10,264 bases of DNA from Candidatus Scatosoma pullistercoris (GCA_018714725.1 DVMZ01000007.1:1-10264), one strand, 5' to 3'; shown: positions 1-6,145, counted from the first letter of the stretch. Program-made: numbers and translations. The notes: a model not told the origin generated them from the letters alone.

Positions 1-96
1 AATTTTTCCGGGAATCCCTCCCCTTTTGAAAAAGGCGCAGAGAAATCCGCTCTTGCAATATGACAAAAAAAGAGAAAGTTTTCCATATTCCGCCCC

Positions 97-124
97 TTCG
101 CGCCGGAAGCGGGTATGCTACAAT
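97..124 (+). promoter_or_regulatory. Promoter of the alcohol dehydrogenase gene (extended -10)
   Basis: TGC followed by TACAAT at 116-124 forms an extended -10 element (TGnTANAAT). The only -35 candidate at a usual distance is the poor TTCGCG at 97-102, spacer 16, which is typical of extended -10 promoters. Transcription would start near 131, leaving a leader of roughly 25 nt that contains the AAGGAGGA ribosome site at 139-146. I see no operator-like dyad in this short stretch. Confidence 0.55.
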
Positions 125-154
125 ATAGCCACGTTTTCAAGGAGGAAAATCAGA

Positions 155-1216
155 ATGAAAATGAAAGGCTATGCAATGCTCGGCATCGGGAAAACCGGCT
201 GGATAGAAAAGGAGGTGCCCGCCTGCGGACCGCTGGACGCAATCGTCCGGCCGCTGGCCGTCTCTCCCTGTACCTCCGACGTCCACACAGTCTGGGAAGG
301 AGCGATCGGAGAACGGCACGACATGATTCTCGGCCACGAGGCGGTCGGCGAAATCGTCGAGGCGGGAAAACTCGTCCGGGACCTTCGGCCGGGCGACAAA
401 GTGATCGTGCCCGCCATTACCCCCGACTGGGGAAAGACGGAGGCGCAGGAGGGATTTTCCATGCACTCCGGCGGAATGCTTGCGGGCTGGAAATTCTCCA
501 ATTTCAAGGACGGGGTATTCGCCGAATATTTCCACGTCAATGAAGCGGACGCCAATCTCGCTCTGCTTCCGGAAGGCGTGGACGCGGCGTCGGCGGTCAT
601 GCTCAGCGACATGGTGCCCACGGGATTCCACGGCGCGGAGCTTGCAAAAGTGACCTATGGAGACAGCGTCTGCGTCATCGGGATCGGACCGGTGGGCCTG
701 ATGTCCGTCGCGGCGTGCGCGATCGGCGGGGCGGGCAGGGTGTTTGCCGTCGGCTCCCGTCCCAATTGCGTGGAGGCGGCAAAATTTTACGGCGCCACCG
801 ATATTCTCAATTACAAGGACGGGGATATCGTCGATCAGATTATGGAAAAGACCGGGGGCAGAGGGGTGGACAAAGTCATCGTCGCGGGCGGCGACAACGA
901 TACCTTTATCCAGGCCGTGAAAATGGTCCGCCCCGGCGGCCGGATCGGCAATGTCAACTACCTGGGCGCGGGCGATTATGTGCGCATTCCGCGCGTGGAA
1001 TGGGGCTGCGGCATGGGACACAAGACGATTGCGGGCGGGCTGATGCCCGGCGGACGGCGGAGAATGGAAAAACTCGTCTCCCTCCTCCAATACGGCCGGC
1101 TGGATACTTCCCGGTTGCTCACCCACCGGTTCAAGGGCTTCGGGCATATGGAAGAAGCGCTTATGCTCATGAAAGACAAGCCCCGCGATCTCATCAAACC
1201 CGTCGTCGTGCTCTGA
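155..1216 (+). CDS. NADP-dependent secondary alcohol dehydrogenase (zinc MDR family, isopropanol dehydrogenase type)
   Basis: Predicted to interconvert secondary alcohols and ketones (for example isopropanol/acetone) with NADP(H) in the cytoplasm. At 353 aa it has the normal family length, and by recollection it is close to the Clostridium beijerinckii and Thermoanaerobacter brockii enzymes along its whole length. Numbered from the second Met, as in those enzymes, the catalytic zinc ligands are present: Cys37 (SPCTSD), His59 (GHE) and Asp150 (LSDM). The Rossmann glycines are GIGPVG at 174-179. The residues that read the NADP 2'-phosphate are all kept: Gly198, Ser199, Arg200 and Tyr218. The start at 155 is chosen for AAGGAGGA at 139-146, 8 nt upstream; family members start at the next Met (161), which would be too far from this site. 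A longer frame from a TTG at 26 has no ribosome site and no family support. The gene is alone in its orientation and convergent with the DeoR gene. The natural substrate cannot be fixed from sequence. Confidence 0.93.
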   Translation: MKMKGYAMLGIGKTGWIEKEVPACGPLDAIVRPLAVSPCTSDVHTVWEGAIGERHDMILGHEAVGEIVEAGKLVRDLRPGDKVIVPAITPDWGKTEAQEGFSMHSGGMLAGWKFSNFKDGVFAEYFHVNEADANLALLPEGVDAASAVMLSDMVPTGFHGAELAKVTYGDSVCVIGIGPVGLMSVAACAIGGAGRVFAVGSRPNCVEAAKFYGATDILNYKDGDIVDQIMEKTGGRGVDKVIVAGGDNDTFIQAVKMVRPGGRIGNVNYLGAGDYVRIPRVEWGCGMGHKTIAGGLMPGGRRRMEKLVSLLQYGRLDTSRLLTHRFKGFGHMEEALMLMKDKPRDLIKPVVVL

Positions 1217-1344
1217 GCGTTTCGGAAAGGGCGGCGCGGCCGGATTCGGACGGCGAGGGGGAGAAGAACGGGGACAGGGTTTTGACGAGCGGAAATATCC
1301 GATTGCGGGTCATCGTAAAAGAGACAACCGTTCCGAAGAGCGGG

Positions 1345-1380
1345 AGCCGGCGGCGGAAGCAAATGCTTCCGCCGCCGGCT
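1345..1380. repeat. Perfect 17-bp palindrome, possible hairpin end of the dehydrogenase transcript
   Basis: The arms AGCCGGCGGCGGAAGCA (1345-1361) and its exact reverse complement (1364-1380) are separated by two bases, so the folded RNA would have a 15-16 bp stem with a small A/U loop. It lies 128 nt downstream of the dehydrogenase stop. Neither strand shows a U-tract after the stem, so it is not a canonical intrinsic terminator; it could stabilise the 3' end, stop polymerase with Rho, or be a repeat element. Its apical GGAAGC/GCTTCC recurs in the hairpin at 6398-6435. Confidence 0.7.
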
Positions 1381-1610
1381 GTCGATAAAACCGCAATCAG
1401 GGCACGAAGAAGGAGCGAATCGGGCGGGCGTCGGCACGATCGGGGAAAAGTCGGCCGGAATCCGCGGCAAAGGCGGAAGGGGCCCGGTTGCAGAAAAAAA
1501 AGGGCGGTCCGTGCGGCAGACGGGGCGGGGGAAGAGAAAAGAAAAAAGGGTGAAAAGAGGAGGGGCGGAACAGGGCGCTGCGGCCGGAAAATGCCGGCGC
1601 GACCGGGCGC

Positions 1611-1642
1611 AAAAAACGCTCTCTGCAAAAACAGAGAGCGCC
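1611..1642 (-). terminator. Intrinsic terminator of the DeoR-family gene
   Basis: Read on the minus strand, CGCTCTCTG (1640-1632) pairs exactly with CAGAGAGCG (1625-1617) around a 6-nt U-rich loop, and six U residues (complement of A1611-A1616) follow the stem directly. This is the textbook form. The only minus-strand gene upstream of it is the DeoR gene, whose stop is about 160 nt away. Confidence 0.85.
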
Positions 1643-1802
1643 AATCACATCAGGAAGATAAAAAATAAAGGAAGAGTTCAGGGGAATGGGGCGCCTTGCC
1701 GGCGGGGCGGTCGGAGGAGCGGTTCCGTAAAGTTAAAAGCCGCAGAAAATCCCGGAAAATCCGCAGAAAAGCCGCCGTAACCGCCGGGGAAAGCCGTGCG
1801 GG

Positions 1803-2561
1803 TCACATGACGACGATGTCCATGGCCTTGAACTGTTCTTTCAGCGATTCGGGGAACCCCTCGTCGGTGATGAGGACGTTGATATCCTCGGCGCGGGCGA
1901 AGGTGTAGGGCATAATCTTGCCGATTTTGGAGCTGTCCAGCATCATATACAGGAACTTGGCCTTTTTGCGCACCAGCCGCAGGAGATCCGCTTCGATCTG
2001 CGAGCCGCAGGAGAAACCGCTTTCGGGCGTGAACGCCGAAGCCGAGATAATGGCCAGTTCAAAGTTGGTGTCCGTGAAATACAGGGAGGACAGCGGCGAA
2101 GCCGTCGAGAGATTTTCCTTGATCAGCTGGCCGCCCAGCAGGTTGATCGTGATGTTCTTTTTCTGCGCCAGTTCTTTGGCCACCGCAATGCCGTTGGTAA
2201 AGACGGTGCAGACTATGTCGGGCAGCTCTTTGGCCAGATACAGCGCCGTGGTCCCGCCGTCGATGAAAATGGACGAGCCTTCGTCTATCAATACCGCCGC
2301 TTTCTGCGCGATTTCGATTTTTTCGTCCGTGTGAATGGTCGTCTTTTTGGTGTAGGGTTCGCCGGAAGATTTCTGCACTTCTTTCACCGACATCGCGCCG
2401 CCGCACACGCGGATAATCTTTCCCTCTTCTTCCAGCTGGAAAAGATCGCGGCGCAACGTCATCTGCGAGACGTTGGGGAAGTATTCTTCCAGCTGTTCCA
2501 GCGTCAGCTTGCCGCGCTTGTCCAAAAGCTCGGCGATTTCTTCGATGCGTTCCCGTTTCAT
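1803..2561 (-). CDS. DeoR/GlpR-family transcriptional regulator
   Basis: A 252-aa cytoplasmic DNA-binding regulator of the usual family length. Residues 1-57 form the DeoR-type winged helix: conserved opening MKRERIEEIAELL, recognition helix around SQMTLRRDLFQLE (32-44), wing IRVCGGA (50-56). Residues about 75-235 form the DeoR C-terminal sensor domain, related to sugar-phosphate isomerases and expected to bind a phosphorylated sugar; visible marks are DGGTT (101-105) and DSSKIG near residue 210. The stretch ISASAF replaces the more common IGADG-like motif, so the ligand may be unusual. The start at 2561 has AGGAGGG at 2578-2572 at a normal distance, plus a second GGAGG (2568-2564) only 2 nt from the ATG, likely too close to serve. 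The gene appears monocistronic, is convergent with the dehydrogenase and divergent from the 211-aa gene. Its target is unknown; self-repression and control of the divergent gene are guesses from position. Confidence 0.92.
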   Translation of the reverse strand: MKRERIEEIAELLDKRGKLTLEQLEEYFPNVSQMTLRRDLFQLEEEGKIIRVCGGAMSVKEVQKSSGEPYTKKTTIHTDEKIEIAQKAAVLIDEGSSIFIDGGTTALYLAKELPDIVCTVFTNGIAVAKELAQKKNITINLLGGQLIKENLSTASPLSSLYFTDTNFELAIISASAFTPESGFSCGSQIEADLLRLVRKKAKFLYMMLDSSKIGKIMPYTFARAEDINVLITDEGFPESLKEQFKAMDIVVM

Positions 2562-2597
2562 TTCCTCCGGACCCTCCTGTTTTTTTCCTGCATATCA

Positions 2598-2626
2598 AAT
2601 TTATCATAAAAGTTACAAAAAATCAA
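2598..2626 (-). promoter_or_regulatory. Promoter of the DeoR-family gene
   Basis: On the minus strand, TTGATT (2626-2621) and TAAATT (2603-2598) are separated by 17 nt, each with four matches to the sigma-A consensus. Transcription would start near 2591 and give a leader of about 30 nt. It lies in an AT-rich island (about 2590-2760) that contrasts with the G+C-rich coding DNA. Confidence 0.5.
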
Positions 2627-2683
2627 GTAAAAATAATGAAATTTTTCAATTTTTTTATAACTACGAACAAAAAATGCAAAAAA

Positions 2684-2712
2684 CGGGAAAAAGTGCGCAT
2701 TTTTTATTCCCG
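2684..2712. repeat. Inverted repeat between divergent promoters, candidate operator
   Basis: CGGGAA (2684-2689) pairs with TTCCCG (2707-2712); AAA/TTT inside extends the dyad across one bulged A. It ends 11 bp upstream of the -35 box of the rightward promoter and lies upstream of both divergent start sites, so neither primary transcript should contain it. That favours a protein-binding site over an RNA hairpin. Which protein binds is unknown; the DeoR regulator next door is the obvious candidate. Confidence 0.35.
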
Positions 2713-2722
2713 GTGAAAATGT

Positions 2723-2751
2723 TTGCGTTTTTCGGCGGGATATGGTATAAT
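2723..2751 (+). promoter_or_regulatory. Promoter of the 211-aa HTH-like gene
   Basis: TTGCGT (2723-2728), a 17-nt spacer, and a perfect TATAAT (2746-2751) preceded by TGG, which makes an extended -10. Transcription would begin near 2758, giving a leader of about 59 nt that contains the GC-rich inverted repeat at 2764-2790. Confidence 0.75.
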
Positions 2752-2763
2752 AGGAAAAACAAA

Positions 2764-2790
2764 GCCGCCGGGCAGAGCCCTTCGGGCGGC
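2764..2790 (+). promoter_or_regulatory. GC-rich hairpin in the 5' leader of the 211-aa gene
   Basis: GCCGCC (2764-2769) pairs with GGCGGC (2785-2790), and GGGC-AGA-GCCC can fold inside the outer stem. The element begins within about 6 nt of the predicted transcript start and ends 15 nt before the GGGAGG ribosome site (2806-2811). There is no U-tract, so it is not a terminator; it may stabilise the 5' end or affect translation. Its role is inference only. Confidence 0.4.
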
Positions 2791-2816
2791 GGAAGTAAGA
2801 AAAACGGGAGGCGCGC

Positions 2817-3452
2817 ATGGGGTTCGCGTTTATGGAAGATCTCGACGGGTATTTCTGCGAGAAATATGCCAATTACGACCGTCTCTGTGTTCTGAAAGGC
2901 TATGAAATGCCGAAAATGCAGACGACGGAGCGGCGGGAGGACGGCACCGATTATTCGTACACCCTGCCCGCGTCCACCATGCGGCTCGCTCTGCAGAGAA
3001 ACCGCGCACAGCTTCTGGCGGAGCTGAAAGAAAAGATGTGGGATTCCTCTTTTTCCTTCTCTTTCCGCCCGCTCGGGCCGGTTGAACGGCTGAAAGAAAA
3101 ATACGGGAAGGACTCCTTTTTCAAGAAGTTGCCCGCGCTCTTTCAGAAGTACGGCGTGACGGCCGGGGAGGCCCGCGCCCGTCTCACCGTGGACGAATAC
3201 ACCTGGAACCGTATCTGCAAGGGGATCTACCGGCCGACGAAAAACCTCATCTTCTCTCTGGCAATCGCTTTGCGGATGTCCCTGGAAGACGCCTGTCAGC
3301 TGCTGGAATGCTGTCAGCTCGCCCTCGATTATGCGGAGGTCAAAGACACGGTGATCGCATACCTGCTATCCCGGAATATCTTTAACCCTGAAATGGTCCG
3401 CGCGGCCCTTGAAGAATACAAAGTGGACAACCTCTTCCTGGCGGAAGCGTGA
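2817..3452 (+). CDS. Uncharacterised 211-aa protein with a helix-turn-helix-like C-terminal half
   Basis: I do not recognise a named family for the whole protein. Residues 1-50 are mixed and rich in Tyr, Asp and Glu; about 53-75 look like a charged helix (MRLALQRNRAQLLAELKEKM). Residues 101-190 (FFKKLPALFQKYGVTAGEARARL onward) have the helix pattern of a lambda-repressor/XRE-like fold, with YTWNRICKGIYRPTKNLIF (128-146) where a recognition helix and following turn would lie. Similar C-terminal domains, as I recall, occur in Firmicute proteins with S-K-I-R-x-D-K-D-Y-x-P-S-K-K-T type helices. The protein has no signal peptide or membrane segment and should be cytoplasmic. The start at 2817 follows GGGAGG (2806-2811) with 5-nt spacing; Met6 is an alternative. 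It has its own strong promoter, diverges from the DeoR gene and is separate from the T-box operon downstream. A regulatory or nucleic-acid-binding role is plausible but unproven. Confidence 0.75.
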   Translation: MGFAFMEDLDGYFCEKYANYDRLCVLKGYEMPKMQTTERREDGTDYSYTLPASTMRLALQRNRAQLLAELKEKMWDSSFSFSFRPLGPVERLKEKYGKDSFFKKLPALFQKYGVTAGEARARLTVDEYTWNRICKGIYRPTKNLIFSLAIALRMSLEDACQLLECCQLALDYAEVKDTVIAYLLSRNIFNPEMVRAALEEYKVDNLFLAEA

Positions 3453-3489
3453 TCCCCTTTCCTTCATCCGGGGGGCACGGATCGGAAAA

Positions 3490-3495
3490 TATAAC
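3490..3495 (+). promoter_or_regulatory. Weak -10 candidate for the T-box/cysES transcript
   Basis: TATAAC lies 15 nt upstream of the first paired base of T-box stem I, so a start near 3502 would fit. No good -35 hexamer is seen at 16-18 nt; TTCATC at 3464-3469 is 20 nt away. The assignment rests mainly on position relative to the leader. Confidence 0.3.
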
Positions 3496-3510
3496 TGAAT
3501 ATGCCGAGCG

Positions 3511-3761
3511 GGAGAAGAGTAACCGCCGGGCGGAACGGAAGGACAGAGAGCGGCGCAGAAGCTGAAAGCGCGGCAGGGGTTCCGATCGGCGGGGAAAGTG
3601 CGCTTTCCGCGTGAACAGGCCGGACCAATCCTCCGCGGGCGCCTCCGTTATCGGGCAGACGAGGGAAAGAGCGCGCTCTTTCCGAAATAAAGTGGAACCG
3701 CGTCCGCGTGCGCCTTTATACTATATAGTAACGGCTGTATGGAGAGGGCGCTTTTTTCTTT
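3511..3761 (+). promoter_or_regulatory. T-box riboswitch, probably tRNA-Cys specific, upstream of cysE-cysS
   Basis: All main T-box parts are visible. The stem I base pairs GGAGAAG (3511-3517) with CTTTCC (3603-3608). The specifier loop has AGTA (3518-3521) on the 5' side and GAAAG-TGC-G (3594-3602) on the 3' side, closed above by CCGCCG (3523-3528) with CGGCGG (3587-3592). Further up, GGAAC (3532-3536) pairs with GTTCC (3579-3583), and the apical loop GCTGAAA (3561-3567) matches the GSUGNRA consensus. Stem III is a 20-nt palindrome at 3664-3683. The T-box sequence AAGTGGAACCGCG ends at 3702. TAAAG (3688-3692) with CTTTA (3714-3718) plus GCG/CGC forms the antiterminator around the TGGAACC bulge, and it shares bases with the terminator. 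Codon TGC (3599-3601) reads cysteine. TGGA in the bulge predicts discriminator U73, as in tRNA-Cys and unlike the A73 of tRNA-Val. Rising uncharged tRNA-Cys should permit read-through into cysE-cysS. Confidence 0.9.
3710..3761 (+). terminator. Leader terminator of the T-box riboswitch
   Basis: GCGCC (3710-3714) pairs with GGCGC (3747-3751), extended by U-rich pairs to 3744-3746 and by ATAC/GTAT (3718-3721 with 3737-3740), and TTTTTTCTTT follows at 3752-3761. Its left arm overlaps the 3' side of the antiterminator, so the two folds exclude each other, as expected for a transcriptional T-box. Confidence 0.85.
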
Positions 3762-3814
3762 GCGAAAATCCGTCGTTTCCGAGTGGCCGCAAATCGGTCA
3801 AGGAGAAACAAGTC

Positions 3815-4579
3815 ATGTGGTTCAAAAGTCTGCGGGCGGACATCGCCGCCGCAAAGAAAAACGATCCCGCGGCGAGAAACAAGCTGGAAATTCTGCTCAC
3901 TTATTCGGGCGTGCACGCCCTTTCGCATCACCGTTTTGCGAATTTTCTCTACCGGATTCATCTCCGGCTGCTGGCGCGCATGGTCAGCCAGTGTTCCAAA
4001 TTCTTTACGGGCATTGAAATTCATCCCGCCGCGAAGATATACCCGGGGGTATTTATCGACCACGGCAGCGGCGTGGTGATCGGCGAGACCGCGGAAATTC
4101 ATACCGGCACCGTCATTTACCAGGGCGCGACGCTGGGCGGCACGGGCAAAGAACACGGCAAGCGCCATCCCACGCTGATGGAAAACGTCACCGTTTCCGC
4201 GGGTGCGAAAATACTCGGCGGATTCGTCGTGGGCGAGGGGGCCAAGATCGGCGCGGGCGCCGTGGTGCTCAAAGAGGTGCCGCCGCACGCCACCGTCGTC
4301 GGCGTGCCGGGAAGGGTGGTGCGCGTCCGCGGCGAAAAGGTGTGCGAGCCCGATCTCTGCCAGGATAAGACCGATCCCTATCTGGACGCGAGAAAGGAAC
4401 TGTGCAATCTCCGCACCCGCGTATGCGAGCTGGAAAAGAAACTGGAAACACTGTCTGCGGCTTGCGCTTCGGGGCCTGTTTCCCCGGCCGAGGGGGCGGG
4501 CGCGCCGGCTCCGGAGCCGGCGCGCGGGGAAGAATCGGCATGGGCGCCCGGCGCGGAAGAGGAAGAAAAGCGGGCATAA
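3815..4579 (+). CDS. cysE: Serine O-acetyltransferase
   Basis: Transfers acetyl from acetyl-CoA to L-serine, giving O-acetylserine, the carbon skeleton for cysteine; cytoplasmic. Residues 1-60 are the helical N-terminal domain and about 65-185 the left-handed beta-helix of hexapeptide repeats. The catalytic His83 lies in IDHGSGVVIGE. Glu68 sits where E. coli has Asp143, which I recall as usual in Firmicute enzymes. GGTGKEHGKRHP (108-119) is the substrate/CoA loop and VVGVPGRVVR closes the helix. The start at 3815 is set by AAGGAG (3800-3805), 9 nt upstream; a longer frame from 3611 would run through the T-box RNA and is rejected. The 254-aa product is longer than the roughly 215-230 aa of typical Gram-positive CysE. 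After a short coiled-coil-like stretch (about 198-216) comes an Ala/Pro/Gly/Glu-rich tail of about 38 residues ending EEEEKRA, encoded partly by a 26-nt palindrome. It is the first gene of the cysE-cysS operon, as in Bacillus. Confidence 0.95.
   Translation: MWFKSLRADIAAAKKNDPAARNKLEILLTYSGVHALSHHRFANFLYRIHLRLLARMVSQCSKFFTGIEIHPAAKIYPGVFIDHGSGVVIGETAEIHTGTVIYQGATLGGTGKEHGKRHPTLMENVTVSAGAKILGGFVVGEGAKIGAGAVVLKEVPPHATVVGVPGRVVRVRGEKVCEPDLCQDKTDPYLDARKELCNLRTRVCELEKKLETLSAACASGPVSPAEGAGAPAPEPARGEESAWAPGAEEEEKRA
4500..4525. repeat. 26-nt perfect palindrome inside the cysE tail
   Basis: The sequence from G4500 to C4525 equals its own reverse complement (half-site GCGCGCCGGCTCC). It sits in the low-complexity 3' end of cysE, where it encodes part of the Ala/Pro/Glu tail. 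As RNA it could form a very stable hairpin in the last fifth of the reading frame. It may be an inserted palindromic element or simply biased Ala/Pro/Glu codons. Confidence 0.75.
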
Positions 4580-4642
4580 AAAGCCGTGAAACGAGAAATA
4601 AAATAAAAAAGAGATAAAAACAGAAAAAAGAAGGAAAAGGAC

Positions 4643-6046
4643 ATGAAAATTTACAATTCACTGACGAGGCGCAAAGAGGAATTCGTGCCGCTGGAAGCGG
4701 GAAAGGTGAAGATGTACGCCTGCGGGATCACGGTGTCGGGCGAAGCGCATATCGGGCACGGGTACCAGGCGCTCATCTATGACATCATGCGCAAATATCT
4801 CCAGAAGAAGGGATTTGCGGTGACGTATGCCCGCAATTACACGGACGTGGACGACAAGATCATCGCCCGGTCGAAAGAGACGGGGATTCCCGCCGACATT
4901 TACGCGGAAAAGATGATCGGGGACATCGACAAAGTCATGCGGGAGTTTCATGTGGACGATCCCGACATCTGGCTGAAAGCCACCGAAAATATCGGCAATA
5001 TCATCGATTTCGTACAGAAGCTCATCGAAAATGGGCACGCCTATGCGACGAAGAAGGGGGACGTGTATTTCGACGTGGACAGCTATCCCGCTTACGGGCA
5101 CCTGTCCAACCGAACCCTGGAGGACGCGCTGGACGGCGTGCGCGTGGACAACGACGACGAAAAGAAGAACGCTTACGATTTCGCGCTTTGGAAGAGCGCA
5201 AAACCGGGCGAGATTTTCTGGGATTCCCCCTGGGGTAAAGGCCGGCCGGGCTGGCATATCGAATGCTCGGCGATGAACCGCGCCGCGTTCGGCGATCAGA
5301 TCGATCTGCACGGCGGCGGCAGAGACCTCATTTTCCCGCACCATGAAAACGAGATCGCGCAGTCGGAATCGCTGACGGGAAAACAGTTTGTCAAATACTG
5401 GACGCACAACGGGCTCATCAAAGTCAACGGCCAGAAAATGAGCAAATCGCTGGGGAACAGCCTGCTCCTTTCCGAGCTGCTTGAAAAGTATTCGGACGAG
5501 GCGATCAAGTTCGCCCTGCTCGGGACGGGTTACCGCAACGATATCAACATCACGGACGACCTGTTCCCCGAGGCGGAAAAGCACCTGTACGATTTTTATC
5601 TGACCCTCGCCGCGACGGAGAGCGCGGGGCTGACCCCTTCGGCGGAGGACAAAGCGTATGCGCGCAAAGCGGATAAGGAGTTCGACGAGGCGATGGACGA
5701 CGATTTCAACACTTCGCTGGCCCTCGGGAACCTGTTCGGCTATTTCCGGGAGATCCGGAAATTCCTGTCGGAAAAGGACGGCCGGGCGGCGGCGCTGGCG
5801 GCGCAGGTGCGCGAGAGCTATCAGTTGCTCGGACTTTTCCGCAAGGACGCGGCGGAGTATGTGCATTGGTATGAGACCAAAGACGCGGCGGAGATCCCCG
5901 AGGAGGTGCGCGCGGTGGCGGAAGAGCGCCGGGCCGCCCGCGCCCGCAAGGATTGGGCGAAGAGCGACGAACTCAGGGCCCGGCTTGCGGAAATGGGGTA
6001 TTCGGTCAAGGATTCCAAAACGGGCTACGAACTGACGAAAAACTGA
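4643..6046 (+). CDS. cysS: Cysteinyl-tRNA synthetase
   Basis: Charges tRNA-Cys with cysteine using ATP; a class I aminoacyl-tRNA synthetase of 467 aa, normal length. The Rossmann domain carries HIGH at 36-39, and KMSKS is at 265-269 (GQKMSKSLGN). All four zinc ligands that select cysteine are present, one position below the E. coli numbers: Cys27, Cys208 (HIEC), His233 and Glu237 (PHHENE). TDVDDKII, FALWK and GRPGWHIECSAMN are standard family blocks. About 320-467 form the helical anticodon-binding part, with a final KSDELRARLAEMGYSVKDS-like motif common in CysRS. Unusual is CGITVSGEAHIGHG at 27-40, where most bacteria have CGPTVY-x-x-x-HIGNAR. AAGGA (4631-4635) lies 7 nt before the ATG. The 63-nt gap after cysE has no promoter or terminator that I can see, so both genes should be read from the T-box leader. 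Confidence 0.97.
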   Translation: MKIYNSLTRRKEEFVPLEAGKVKMYACGITVSGEAHIGHGYQALIYDIMRKYLQKKGFAVTYARNYTDVDDKIIARSKETGIPADIYAEKMIGDIDKVMREFHVDDPDIWLKATENIGNIIDFVQKLIENGHAYATKKGDVYFDVDSYPAYGHLSNRTLEDALDGVRVDNDDEKKNAYDFALWKSAKPGEIFWDSPWGKGRPGWHIECSAMNRAAFGDQIDLHGGGRDLIFPHHENEIAQSESLTGKQFVKYWTHNGLIKVNGQKMSKSLGNSLLLSELLEKYSDEAIKFALLGTGYRNDINITDDLFPEAEKHLYDFYLTLAATESAGLTPSAEDKAYARKADKEFDEAMDDDFNTSLALGNLFGYFREIRKFLSEKDGRAAALAAQVRESYQLLGLFRKDAAEYVHWYETKDAAEIPEEVRAVAEERRAARARKDWAKSDELRARLAEMGYSVKDSKTGYELTKN

Positions 6047-6120
6047 ACGGCGGTTTGTCCGATTGCGGAAAGATAAAAAACAGGCGGGCAGGGATTTGAC
6101 GAACGAAAAAAATCGACGCC

Positions 6121-6145
6121 TTGCTCCGCCCGGGGGCAATTTGTT
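6121..6145 (+). terminator. Possible cysS terminator
   Basis: TTGCTCC (6121-6127) pairs with GGGGCAA (6133-6139), including one G-U pair, around a 5-nt loop, and TTTGTT follows. The stem is short and the U-tract is interrupted, but this is the best rightward candidate within about 100 nt of the cysS stop. Confidence 0.35.

Larger units (their letters stand above)
1217..1802. other. Gene-free region between convergent genes
   Basis: About 590 nt separate the dehydrogenase from the convergent DeoR gene. Open frames here translate to Arg/Gly/Pro-rich strings without ribosome sites or family resemblance, so I call none. The stretch holds a perfect 17-bp palindrome (1345-1380), a purine-rich G/A tract around 1490-1570, an intrinsic terminator reading leftward (1611-1642) and a 10-bp direct repeat (CCGCAGAAAA at 1740 and 1761). 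The leftward terminator lies about 160 nt beyond the DeoR stop, so that transcript would have a long 3' untranslated part. Confidence 0.6.

Noticed and set aside
137..1147. Long antisense open frame opposite the alcohol dehydrogenase (336 aa)
   Set aside because: His/Arg/Pro-rich shadow of a G+C-rich gene, with no ribosome site and no recognisable domain.
715..1668. 317-aa plus-strand frame running from inside the dehydrogenase into the gap
   Set aside because: Out of frame with the real gene, Arg/Gly-rich, no ribosome site, and it runs through the palindrome and the minus-strand terminator.
1511..1908. Small plus-strand frames (89 and 70 aa) between the convergent genes
   Set aside because: Low-complexity basic translations, no convincing ribosome site, overlapping the terminator and the DeoR gene.
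3597..3601. Valine (GTG) reading of the T-box specifier
   Set aside because: Fits a strict GAAx-NNN count, but the following C is not a purine, the TGGA bulge predicts U73 and not the A73 of tRNA-Val, and the controlled genes are cysE-cysS.
3611..3814. N-terminal extension of CysE from 3611
   Set aside because: It would translate the T-box RNA and its terminator. AAGGAG at 3800-3805 and family alignment fix the start at 3815.
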